DNA of 10,999 bases, from contig JACPVK010000267.1 of assembly GCA_016191795.1 (NCBI GenBank), positions 1 through 10,999 on the forward strand, written 5' to 3'. Shown piece by piece: positions 1 to 6,610 of this stretch. The position numbers and the translations under genes were made by a program. This DNA is from Gammaproteobacteria bacterium. GTDB taxonomy: Bacteria > Pseudomonadota > Gammaproteobacteria > SZUA-229. Position 1 is the stretch's first letter. Each line of letters begins with the position of its first letter. The notes below the pieces were generated by a model that was not told where the DNA came from, did not search any database, and worked only from the letters and a program-made list of their open reading frames with translations.

Positions 1-58
1 CATTATTCTGTTAACGCAAAGATCAGACCAGACACCATCATAAACAGAGAATACACGC

Positions 59-1675
59 TTGGATTTCACCTGGGTTGCCATTACACATTCCTACACCATC
101 TTTATCGCCATGGTATTCGCACTGGGCCTGGTCGCCAAACAGATGGGATTACCACCACTGGTAGGTTTTTTAATTTCCGGCTTTGTCATGAAAGCCATGG
201 GCATGGAAATGTTCGATGGTTTACATACCCTGGCCGATCTGGGTATTACGCTGTTGTTATTCACTATTGGCCTGAAGCTGGATTTACGCAGCCTGATAAA
301 ACCGGTGATATGGGGTGTCTCCAGTTTACATGTGCTAATGGTTGTGGTGGTGTTCGGCACCCTGATCAGCATCATCAGTACTTTTGGCCTGCCACTGTTC
401 CTCGATATGGATTACACAACCGCGGCATTACTGGGTTTTGCGCTGAGTTTTTCCAGTACCGTGTTTGCCGTTAAGGTGCTGGAAGAAAAAGGTGAATTAA
501 AAGCCACGCACGGTCGTATCGCCATCGGGATACTGATTATGCAGGATGTCATCGCGGTGATATTTCTCACTATTTCAAGTGGCATGGTTCCATCACCCTG
601 GGCCATAGCAGTGCTGACTGCACTCATCATTTTACGTCCACTCTTTCTACGTATTATTAAACACGTAGGGCATGGAGAATTACTGGTGATAGCCGGTTTA
701 ATTTTTGCCATGGGCGGTGCCACGCTGTTTGAAATGGTGCACATGAAAGCCGACCTCGGTGCCCTGGCCATGGGCATGATACTGGCTCGCACCGCACGCT
801 CTTCTGAAATGGCCACCGCTTTGCTGGCATTTAAAGATTTATTCCTGATCGGATTTTTTCTTAGCATAGGCCTCAATGCCACCATCAGTATGCAAGTGGC
901 ATGGGTTGCGTTATTGCTGGTACTGCTAATGCCGCTAAAAGTGTTAATGATGTACGGATTGCTTGGCATGTTTCGCCTGCGTTCGCGTACCTCATTCCTC
1001 ACCAGCCTGAGTCTCGCCAACTACAGTGAATTTGGATTAATTGTTGGCGCAATCGGTTTCAGCAATGGCTGGCTCAGCAGTGAATGGCTGGGCGTGCTCG
1101 CACTGGCCATGTCTTTCACATTTATCATTGCGTCACCGTTCAATGTCACTTCGCACAGGTTATTTGCCCGCATTGATAAATTCATGTCACGATTTCAGCG
1201 TGCCGAGCGTTTAACATCAGAACGCGTTATTAGTACAGGTGATGCAGAAATACTCGTATTCGGTATGGGACGCGTAGGCACAGCCGCCTATGAAACGCTG
1301 CACAAGTTATACGGCGATATTGTTCTGGGTGTCGACAATGACGCCATCATTATCGAAAAGCATTTACAGCAAGGCCGCAAAGTCATCCAGGGCGATGCCA
1401 CCGACGTTGAATTCTGGGAACTACTGGACAGCGATAAAGTACGCGTGATATTGCTCGACATGCCAAAAGCTGAAGAAAATCTCTACGCGTTTCAGTTATT
1501 GCAGGCCAGCGGCTATAAAGGCAAGGTTGCAGCAACCGCAAAATACGATGACCAGGTAGAAATGCTGAAAGAAGCCGGACTGGATGCTGCTTACAGCATC
1601 TATGGCGAAGCAGGTTCGGGATTTGCCAATCATGTTTATGATCAGTTGTGCAGAGATGTGGTGTTTAGCAAGTAA
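59..1675 (+). CDS. Kef-type cation:proton antiporter with TrkA-N (RCK) domain
   Basis: This is an inner-membrane monovalent-cation/proton antiporter of the CPA2 (Kef) type, likely moving K+ or Na+ against H+. Residues about 10-370 form the hydrophobic exchanger domain, with a KefB/C-like stretch near 130-143 (FSSTVFAVKVLEE), the conserved QD pair at 162-163, and FFLSIGLN near 266-273. Residues about 396-515 form a Rossmann TrkA-N domain with GMGRVG at 402-407 and an acidic residue at D426, as expected for NAD(H)-type binding and gating. The HALESD-like regulatory loop of true KefC is not seen, so the exact subfamily is uncertain. The 538-residue length suits a Kef protein without a TrkA-C domain. 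The start is TTG at 59: an in-frame TAA at 41-43 bars an earlier start, and the first ATG (residue 18, base 110) would cut into the first membrane helix. The ribosome site (AGAGA at 46-50) is weak. The family is clear; ion and start are inferred. Confidence 0.88.
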   Translation: MDFTWVAITHSYTIFIAMVFALGLVAKQMGLPPLVGFLISGFVMKAMGMEMFDGLHTLADLGITLLLFTIGLKLDLRSLIKPVIWGVSSLHVLMVVVVFGTLISIISTFGLPLFLDMDYTTAALLGFALSFSSTVFAVKVLEEKGELKATHGRIAIGILIMQDVIAVIFLTISSGMVPSPWAIAVLTALIILRPLFLRIIKHVGHGELLVIAGLIFAMGGATLFEMVHMKADLGALAMGMILARTARSSEMATALLAFKDLFLIGFFLSIGLNATISMQVAWVALLLVLLMPLKVLMMYGLLGMFRLRSRTSFLTSLSLANYSEFGLIVGAIGFSNGWLSSEWLGVLALAMSFTFIIASPFNVTSHRLFARIDKFMSRFQRAERLTSERVISTGDAEILVFGMGRVGTAAYETLHKLYGDIVLGVDNDAIIIEKHLQQGRKVIQGDATDVEFWELLDSDKVRVILLDMPKAEENLYAFQLLQASGYKGKVAATAKYDDQVEMLKEAGLDAAYSIYGEAGSGFANHVYDQLCRDVVFSK

Positions 1676-1752
1676 TCACTTAATTAAGTCAGGCCAGTCG
1701 AAGCTACATATCGACAATAACTAATTATGTAATTCACTGGCATTATAAAGAT

Positions 1753-1780
1753 AAAAAAATACCTGTCAGTACATTGACAG
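1753..1780 (-). terminator. Possible rho-independent terminator of the coiled-coil gene
   Basis: Read on the minus strand, CTGTCA, a six-base loop and TGACAG (bases 1780-1763) form a 6-bp hairpin. Two bases later comes a run of seven T (1759-1753). It lies 47 bp past the stop codon of the minus-strand gene ending at 1828, which fits a terminator. The stem is short, so strength is doubtful. On the plus strand there is no T-run after the hairpin, so it is unlikely to end the antiporter transcript. Confidence 0.5.
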
Positions 1781-1827
1781 TTCCTGCCGGACATCAGCAT
1801 CGAAAGATGCGATGACACTATATACGG

Positions 1828-2499
1828 CTATTTGCTCATTGCCTGCCTGGACACCGCACATTCACCCTGATATTTTGCCACATCTCGCAACAACTGATTG
1901 GTTGGCTCCTGGGTAGCCAGCGAGTGCGTATTGAAGCGTGCCACCATTTCATTTAATGAGGCCACCAATGCATTGTGATCCGCGATGCGTTTTTTTTGTG
2001 CAATGACAAGATTATTGTACTGATCCGTTATGACATTATATTCTCCGGACTTTTTGTTGTAGGCCAGTATTTTTTCATTCTCAATGATTGTCGCTTCGGG
2101 TGACAAGGGTTTGGTGGCGTGGTTTTTATGTAGCCCTTTGCGTAAAGCTTCCAGTTCGTTTGCCATTCTGGATTGGGATCTCGCAAACTCATTGAGGTAT
2201 CCTTCTTCCTTGTCGACATTTACCCTGGAGGCGGCAATCGTTTCTTTTTTCTCTGTGATGGCATCCGCTTCCTGCTGTAAAAGCTGTTTATCCTGAACCA
2301 CGGCGGAATAACGTTGAGAAAAACCATTCTCAACACCAGGACACTGGTTGATTGCATCGACCATAGACTGATCCAGCTGTAATTCGGGTGGTAATAATGA
2401 ATGACTGGAAGCAGCTGTTCCGAGTACTGCCTGTACCGGTAACAAAACTGAGGAAGCCAACACGAATAACGAGAGGAGATTTTTTGTATAATTTTTCAT
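1828..2499 (-). CDS. Secreted coiled-coil protein of unknown function
   Basis: I do not recognise this family. The first 30 or so residues have a basic start (KNYTK), a hydrophobic core (LLSLFVLASSVLLPV) and small residues after it, so export to the periplasm is likely. Residues about 60-205 are rich in Q, E, K, A and L with almost no glycine or proline apart from a short break near 120-134. This suggests two long helices folding back as a coiled-coil hairpin. The only two cysteines, C53 and C214, lie just outside the two ends of the helical region and could form a disulfide. The ribosome site is weak, and the start ATG is only 29 bp from the palindromic element at 2529-2678. The gene sits alone, on the same strand as the upstream operon ending at 2749. 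A role in envelope structure would be a guess. Confidence 0.75.
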   Translation of the reverse strand: MKNYTKNLLSLFVLASSVLLPVQAVLGTAASSHSLLPPELQLDQSMVDAINQCPGVENGFSQRYSAVVQDKQLLQQEADAITEKKETIAASRVNVDKEEGYLNEFARSQSRMANELEALRKGLHKNHATKPLSPEATIIENEKILAYNKKSGEYNVITDQYNNLVIAQKKRIADHNALVASLNEMVARFNTHSLATQEPTNQLLRDVAKYQGECAVSRQAMSK

Positions 2500-2519
2500 A
2501 TATAAGACTCGGCCGATGA

Positions 2520-2548
2520 ATTACCTAAGCAAGCTCTGATTAAGTCAG
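2520..2548 (-). promoter_or_regulatory. Weak candidate promoter with its -35 inside the MITE
   Basis: On the minus strand, CTGACT (2548-2543) and GGTAAT (2525-2520) are 17 bp apart, each matching four of six consensus bases. The -35 would lie within the mobile element and the -10 across the target duplication, giving transcription from about 2513 into the coiled-coil gene. Both boxes are weak, and read-through from the operon upstream is an equal alternative. Confidence 0.22.
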
Positions 2549-2678
2549 CCCATACTATTTCTTTCGTCATTCCCGATTGCTTCTGTCGGGAATCTCAGCA
2601 ATATTACGCGGAGATTCCCGACAAAAGCATTCGGGAATGACGCTGAATTATTTGTGTTTATACTTGATCAGAGCTTCC
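2529..2678. mobile_element. 150-bp MITE with IS5-like ends and CTAA target duplication
   Basis: The left end GCAAGCTCTGATTAAGT (2529-2545) is the inverted repeat of the right end ACTTGATCAGAGCTTCC (2662-2678), matching 15 of 17 bases. CTAA flanks the element directly on both sides (2525-2528 and 2679-2682), or CCTAA if one base of slack is allowed. From memory, E. coli IS5 ends in GGAAGGTGCGAACAAGT and duplicates a 4-bp YTAR target. The right end here, read inward, agrees with that at 13 of 17 bases. There is no open reading frame, so any movement would need a transposase from elsewhere. The ends and duplication are seen directly; the IS5 assignment is inferred. Confidence 0.75.
2565..2642. 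repeat. Nested palindromic core of the MITE
   Basis: The arms at 2565-2596 and 2611-2642 are inverted repeats matching at 30 of 32 bases, around a 14-base loop. Each arm is itself a smaller palindrome: ATTCCCGA, nine bases, TCGGGAAT. The core therefore holds four copies of one octamer in alternating orientation. Outer boundaries read CGTCATTCCCG and CGGGAATGACG, a type of palindrome common between genes in many proteobacteria. As RNA it would fold into either one long hairpin or two short ones, so it could act on the stability or termination of any transcript crossing it. Confidence 0.85.
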
Positions 2679-2748
2679 CTAACGTATTTGTTGATATTTT
2701 CAATCTTTGTAAGCCCAAGTCTGCCATAGCTAAACCGGCAGGTAAATA

Positions 2749-3639
2749 TTATATCGGTGAGCGCACTATCAGCTTATTATAATCGTGTCGGGTCGTTATC
2801 AGTCCGCTGTGTATAAACACATCCAGCAAATTTTCATAGCTTGAGTGGGATATGTTCGCATCATCCTGCCAGCAGCCGAGCTGCTGGTAGGCGTGTATGG
2901 TATTGGTCAGCACCTGATCATTAACGCCAGGAAAAAAACCGGCGATGGTTTCCCGCAGGGCTATCTCTTCTGCCGGTGATGATATGACATAGGCCAGTGA
3001 TTTACGGTAGGCACGCATAAATGCGCGCGCCATATCGGTTTTGAGCCAGGCACGTGATGCACACAAACTGCTAAAAGCAACCGGGCCAACCGCATCACCC
3101 ACAGCCGCTACCACATGTGCCAGACCTTCGTATTCCAGTTGTTGCGGTGCAGGACCTTGCATATGCACGTAATCTGCTTGGCCGTTGCGAAATGCCCGCT
3201 CGATGGCAGTCACATCTCCCGCATCGATCACTTTTAAAGATTTAAAATCCACGCCCTGTTTATGCATGCCATAACGCAACATGGCCATGGGCTGGAAAAA
3301 ATGATCCACCAGAACTTTTTTACCCGCCAGTTTTTGCCAGGTAAATTCGGCATCCGGCTCGCGCGCAGCAATAAAAAAACCGTCCCGTGAATTTATTTGT
3401 GCAAAATGCACAATATCCACAGATACATCTTTTTCCAGTGCGGCAAAGCTGGTGGCTACAGCAGATTGCGCCAGATGGCAGCGTCCCTGCTGAATATTAT
3501 CCGGTACTGTATTATCGGGCGTGGCCAGAGTGTAAGTATAATCCAGCCCTTCATCACGCAAAAAACCACCCGCCATGGTCATGAGCAATGGGCTGTAAAA
3601 AGCTGAATGACGTAACGCCATGATATGTATTTGACTCAT
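2749..3639 (-). CDS. NMT1/THI5-like solute-binding-fold protein without signal peptide
   Basis: The protein resembles the periplasmic substrate-binding family COG0715 (NMT1/THI5-like) over about residues 8-230. It opens with a first strand and helix (ALRHSAFYSPLLMTMAGGF), followed by GLDYTYTL, then the hinge-type segment LAGKKVLVDHFFQP near 104-117 and a polar stretch ADYVHMQGPAP near 155-165. Unlike the usual binding proteins it starts directly at strand one and has no signal or lipoprotein peptide, so it is probably cytoplasmic. It lacks the CCCFC motif of yeast Thi5, so HMP-pyrimidine synthesis should not be assumed. The ATG lies four bases after the stop of the lipoprotein gene, with no strong ribosome site of its own, which suggests translational coupling as the last gene of the DUF4153 operon. 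No ABC permease or ATPase is nearby. The ligand is unknown. Confidence 0.75.
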   Translation of the reverse strand: MSQIHIMALRHSAFYSPLLMTMAGGFLRDEGLDYTYTLATPDNTVPDNIQQGRCHLAQSAVATSFAALEKDVSVDIVHFAQINSRDGFFIAAREPDAEFTWQKLAGKKVLVDHFFQPMAMLRYGMHKQGVDFKSLKVIDAGDVTAIERAFRNGQADYVHMQGPAPQQLEYEGLAHVVAAVGDAVGPVAFSSLCASRAWLKTDMARAFMRAYRKSLAYVISSPAEEIALRETIAGFFPGVNDQVLTNTIHAYQQLGCWQDDANISHSSYENLLDVFIHSGLITTRHDYNKLIVRSPI

Positions 3640-3643
3640 GTGA

Positions 3644-4180
3644 TTACTTGCTATTGATGTTGATGATATTGCCCAGCGCAGACTGTATATCTTCTGGTTT
3701 CAGATACGTCTGCATTCTGCTGCCACGTCGTTGAACACAGGTTAAACGCAATACATCCGGCTGCTGCGCGGAAACAAGGTATAACACGGTTGAAAACTCC
3801 TCCAGCGGATTACCCATGGCACTCAAGGCCGAGCCATCCAGCAAACCGGATCGTTCATTCACTATTTTTTGTATCTGAAATGTATCGGCATGAATAATAG
3901 CGGATGACTCACGCGGGGTTTTCACCTCGAATTCACACCAAGGCTGGTAACGATCAATCTTTGATGAGTCGGTCGTCACACCGTGCTGAATATATATACG
4001 TGCCCTGTTTGGCGGCATAACCAGATCATGATTAAGAACCAGATCCGCACCAGCCGCTAGTGAAGCCGGCGAAGCTTGTTGCGATGGTTCGGCTGTGACC
4101 GGATTTTGCTGACAGGCAGACATGAGCATCAGCGTACATACCTGCACAACCATTTTCAGCATGATGTATGTTCTGGCCAT
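3644..4180 (-). CDS. Small lipoprotein of unknown function
   Basis: The first 23 residues carry a hydrophobic stretch ending in LMLMSAC, a fair lipobox with C23 as the lipid-bearing cysteine and Q at +2, which points to the outer membrane. A Q/P/S/A-rich linker (24-45) leads to a compact domain (about 46-175) that contains the only other mature cysteines, C82 (in QPWCEFEV) and C148 (in LTCVQ), a likely disulfide pair. A good ribosome site, CAGGAA, lies about nine bases before the ATG at 4180, so that start is preferred. The ATG at residue 7 would also leave a workable signal peptide. The gene lies 40 bp after the DUF4153 gene and four bp before the binding-protein gene. I do not recognise a named family for the C-terminal domain. 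Confidence 0.75.
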   Translation of the reverse strand: MARTYIMLKMVVQVCTLMLMSACQQNPVTAEPSQQASPASLAAGADLVLNHDLVMPPNRARIYIQHGVTTDSSKIDRYQPWCEFEVKTPRESSAIIHADTFQIQKIVNERSGLLDGSALSAMGNPLEEFSTVLYLVSAQQPDVLRLTCVQRRGSRMQTYLKPEDIQSALGNIININSK

Positions 4181-4220
4181 TGTTATTTTCCTGTCTTATT
4201 AATATAACGATTGAATTTAT

Positions 4221-6044
4221 TCACTGATCACTGCAATCATAAATATTTTCCTGCCATGGTACGAACCTGAATTTTCGGCCACCCACATGGATATCCCTGA
4301 CCGATGGCTCAGCCAGCTTAAATGCATTCGATTTTAATGCATCAAACAGATTATGCTGGCATTGATCGTTTGTACCGGAATAACTACCCATAAGTTTCCA
4401 TTGTTTGTCTGCCTGCTCCATAAACAGTTGTGGTTGCATATAACGTTCCTTGCCAATAATTAATATATCCGGTTTATTATCCAGATTAAAATCCAGAACA
4501 AAAGCGTCGCATTGATCACCGGTCATTTTCATACAGTCCGGCATTTGCCAGGTCGATTGTGTTTTATCCCAGGACTGGTCGGTAAAAGAGACTGGCAATT
4601 TGGTACCTGCCGGCCACACCGTTATGTTATGGATACTCCGCTTAACATCGACAGTCAATTCTTTATCCCATCGGGATTTTTTATTGTGCGTTGCATCTAC
4701 TTTTTCACGCAACAATACAACATCTTCACCCTTCCAGGTTTCCTTGAGCATCGCCAGCGCTTGCATGCCATAGCGTGCACCATCGAACTTTAAATAGTCA
4801 TAATCGAAATCTGCCGGTTTAACCTTACCCTCGAGCAAGCGATTAACCTGACTGTTAACCGATATTCGCGCCGGGTCCGCCAGGGGTGTAAACAGCGCCA
4901 GTAATATCGCCAGTACCAGGAAGGCCGCGGTAACATTGGTTGGTGAAATTCGGTGCAACCAGACACGTTTTTCAGTTGCCGCCCAGGCATAGCCTGCCGC
5001 ATAACAGGAACCAACAAGCAGACAGCTGGCAGCAATAATGCGATCGGTACTCCAGCCATATTGCATCACACGTAATGCCAGCGAATAAATCGCAATTAAT
5101 ATGAGCGGCACCAGAAGTAAGGCGGCCAATCTTGCCGTCAGGCGTATGACGCGTGCCAGCTGACTACTCACTTCTCCATTCTGATAGGCAGTATTAATGA
5201 GTATGATCAACACAGCCGACGTGCCCAATAATACAGCCGTAGCATTACGTGTTGCCCACAAAGGCTCAAGCCCGGTAAAGGGTAAACTCGCAATAAACCC
5301 GGTAGCCATCAACGTAACAACAGGCAATAGCCAGGACATGAGCACCAGCAACAGGGTACGAATCCCTCTCACTATGCCCGGTCTGACATCCGTAATATGT
5401 AACGCAAAGGAAAATGCAAAAACACTCACCGGAATTGAAAACCACGCCTTCTGTAATAACTTCTCCAGAAAATCGAGTTTTACCAGCGAGAACAATCCGG
5501 CTCCCAGGAACAATACTGCCCACAATATACCGACAAAAAATCCGGCAAAAATAATTTGAATGCCCAGTTTCCATGCTACTTCAAAATAGGTGGCATAACG
5601 CGCAATAAATTGATTGTCGGATGCCGCTGAAAATATCAGGGCATGGGCAATATACAAGCCGATTGCAAGGTAAAATGCGAGTAAGGGAGATGGATACAGA
5701 TGCGTGTCGTTATTGGCATACTCTATGAAGCCGACACGCCATACATCATAAACAACCAGGCCAGCGACAATCACACAGACCAGGGTAATCCAGCGAAATA
5801 TAACACCTGCTTTTAAATGACCAAGACTGGATACAAAAATAACCGGTGCGAATATCATGACCATCAGCAGTGGCACGAACACATAAGGCTGGGTTGCCGG
5901 CCACACTGTGTTAATACCTGCCTGGTACAATCCATACAATGCAAAGCCCTGAATCAGGCCGGTTAATAATCTAATGCGTGATATTTGACCCGATACCATT
6001 GAATCCGGTATCAACAGGTGCTCGTCTTGAGTCGTTGCTTGCAT
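4221..6044 (-). CDS. DUF4153-domain integral membrane protein
   Basis: The N-terminal two thirds (to about residue 390) hold roughly eleven membrane helices. They carry DUF4153 hallmarks: an RIRLLTGLIQGFALYGLYQA start, the WPAT turn, RGIRTLLLVLMSWLLPVVTL and LPFTGLEPLWATRNAT. The last 210 or so residues are soluble, probably periplasmic, with four cysteines and the acidic loop DFNLDNKPD, which resembles the calcium-binding loop of FG-GAP/EF-hand-like repeats. The open frame extends to a GTG at 6050, but that codon overlaps the ribosome site AAGGAG (6055-6050). The ATG at 6044, five bases after it, is therefore the better start and gives 607 residues. It is the first gene of an operon with the lipoprotein and binding-protein genes. 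DUF4153 has no settled function; a transport or envelope role is inference. Confidence 0.85.
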   Translation of the reverse strand: MQATTQDEHLLIPDSMVSGQISRIRLLTGLIQGFALYGLYQAGINTVWPATQPYVFVPLLMVMIFAPVIFVSSLGHLKAGVIFRWITLVCVIVAGLVVYDVWRVGFIEYANNDTHLYPSPLLAFYLAIGLYIAHALIFSAASDNQFIARYATYFEVAWKLGIQIIFAGFFVGILWAVLFLGAGLFSLVKLDFLEKLLQKAWFSIPVSVFAFSFALHITDVRPGIVRGIRTLLLVLMSWLLPVVTLMATGFIASLPFTGLEPLWATRNATAVLLGTSAVLIILINTAYQNGEVSSQLARVIRLTARLAALLLVPLILIAIYSLALRVMQYGWSTDRIIAASCLLVGSCYAAGYAWAATEKRVWLHRISPTNVTAAFLVLAILLALFTPLADPARISVNSQVNRLLEGKVKPADFDYDYLKFDGARYGMQALAMLKETWKGEDVVLLREKVDATHNKKSRWDKELTVDVKRSIHNITVWPAGTKLPVSFTDQSWDKTQSTWQMPDCMKMTGDQCDAFVLDFNLDNKPDILIIGKERYMQPQLFMEQADKQWKLMGSYSGTNDQCQHNLFDALKSNAFKLAEPSVRDIHVGGRKFRFVPWQENIYDCSDQ

Positions 6045-6087
6045 GAACACTCCTTATGGCTTGAGTTAAATATTAATCAGGTGGTAA

Positions 6088-6117
6088 ATAATATCTGTTT
6101 GACAGTATATATGTGAG
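6088..6117 (-). promoter_or_regulatory. Candidate promoter of the DUF4153 operon
   Basis: On the minus strand, CTCACA (6117-6112, four of six) and TATTAT (6093-6088, five of six) are separated by 18 bp. Transcription would begin near 6081 and leave a leader of about 37 bases before the ATG at 6044, containing the AAGGAG ribosome site. An 11-bp palindrome, CTGT-TTG-ACAG (6095-6105), lies in the spacer and might be an operator. Confidence 0.4.
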
Positions 6118-6196
6118 TGTCGCCGGGATAACGAGTTTTTAATCATTGCTACATCATGACTTTATTCTGGCAGGCGAAAAACCGAAAATCCTTACC

Positions 6197-6205
6197 TGAC
6201 ATAAT
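6197..6205 (+). promoter_or_regulatory. Possible extended -10 for the glutaredoxin-like gene
   Basis: TGACATAAT at 6197-6205 is an extended -10 (TGN plus CATAAT, five of six). No good -35 lies 16-18 bp upstream. The predicted start near 6212 falls inside the AAGGA sequence at 6211-6215, which would leave a very short leader. This is only a candidate. Confidence 0.28.
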
Positions 6206-6228
6206 TTAGCAAGGATATTTATTCAAAT

Positions 6229-6591
6229 ATGGCTTATGCTGGACTGATGAACAAGCGACTTATACCCTTAGTAGTCATTATGGCCCTGATGTTTGCCCTG
6301 TACTACGCCGCCGACCAACGTTCAACCATGGCTTTATCTGATGAACCACTGGTGCTACACCGGTTTCCACCTGAAATTGTTATGTTTGGCACGCAGAGCT
6401 GCCAGTATTGCAAGCTGGCCAGGGAATTTTTCAACAAGCATCATTTAAGCTACCAGGAACATGACATAGAAACATCTGATGAACACAGACGAATGTTTGA
6501 CTTGCTGGGCGGGCGTGGCACCCCGCTGATTATTATCAACCGGGAGTTGATTCACGGATTTGATGAAGCGGTGGTTCGCAAGGCATTGTGA
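6229..6591 (+). CDS. Membrane-anchored glutaredoxin-like thiol protein
   Basis: This is a glutaredoxin/thioredoxin-fold protein of 120 residues. Residues about 10-27 form one hydrophobic helix with two basic residues before it, which predicts an N-in anchor with the redox domain in the periplasm. The domain (about 48-120) has the strand EIVMFGTQ, the active site C58-Q-Y-C61, the cis-proline P99 after RGT, and the GF pair at 110-111, all in glutaredoxin order and spacing. It would reduce or exchange disulfides, or glutathione mixed disulfides, though substrates are unknown. Two starts are possible: ATG 6229, 13 bases after AAGGA, or ATG 6247, with no good ribosome site. Either keeps the anchor. 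The gene is divergent from the DUF4153 operon and ends 19 bp from the pentapeptide gene, which converges on it. The family is confident; the location is inferred from charge distribution. Confidence 0.85.
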   Translation: MAYAGLMNKRLIPLVVIMALMFALYYAADQRSTMALSDEPLVLHRFPPEIVMFGTQSCQYCKLAREFFNKHHLSYQEHDIETSDEHRRMFDLLGGRGTPLIIINRELIHGFDEAVVRKAL

Positions 6592-6610
6592 TGATCAACA
6601 CACAGCGGCT

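Noticed and set aside
412..1020. A 202-codon open frame on the minus strand
   Set aside because: It lies wholly inside the antiporter gene, whose protein has clear family motifs. The reverse frame has low-complexity composition typical of an antisense shadow and no recognisable domain.
1797..1810. GCATC-GAAA-GATGC hairpin after the antiporter gene as a terminator
   Set aside because: The GNRA-capped stem is five bases long and is not followed by a T-run on the plus strand.
2565..2642. A short CRISPR-like array (repeated ATTCCCGA units)
   Set aside because: The copies alternate in orientation, are too short and too few, have no equal-length unique spacers, and no cas gene is near. A palindromic MITE core explains them.
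2721..2741. Hairpin CTGCC...GGCAG just after the binding-protein gene as a terminator
   Set aside because: The stem is only five bases with an 11-base loop, and no T-run follows on the minus strand.
2749..3639. Thi5-type HMP-pyrimidine synthase
   Set aside because: The fold is similar, but the CCCFC motif is missing and no thiamine gene or TPP riboswitch is near.
1666..3653. A 14-base sequence, TAGCAAGTAATCAC, shared by 1666-1679 (plus) and 3653-3640 (minus)
   Set aside because: Both copies cover a Ser-Lys-stop gene end, and the flanks do not match. There is no sign of a larger repeat, so chance is likelier than a recombination site.
6048..6050. GTG at 6050 as the DUF4153 start
   Set aside because: The codon overlaps the AAGGAG ribosome site, while ATG 6044 stands at a correct distance from it.
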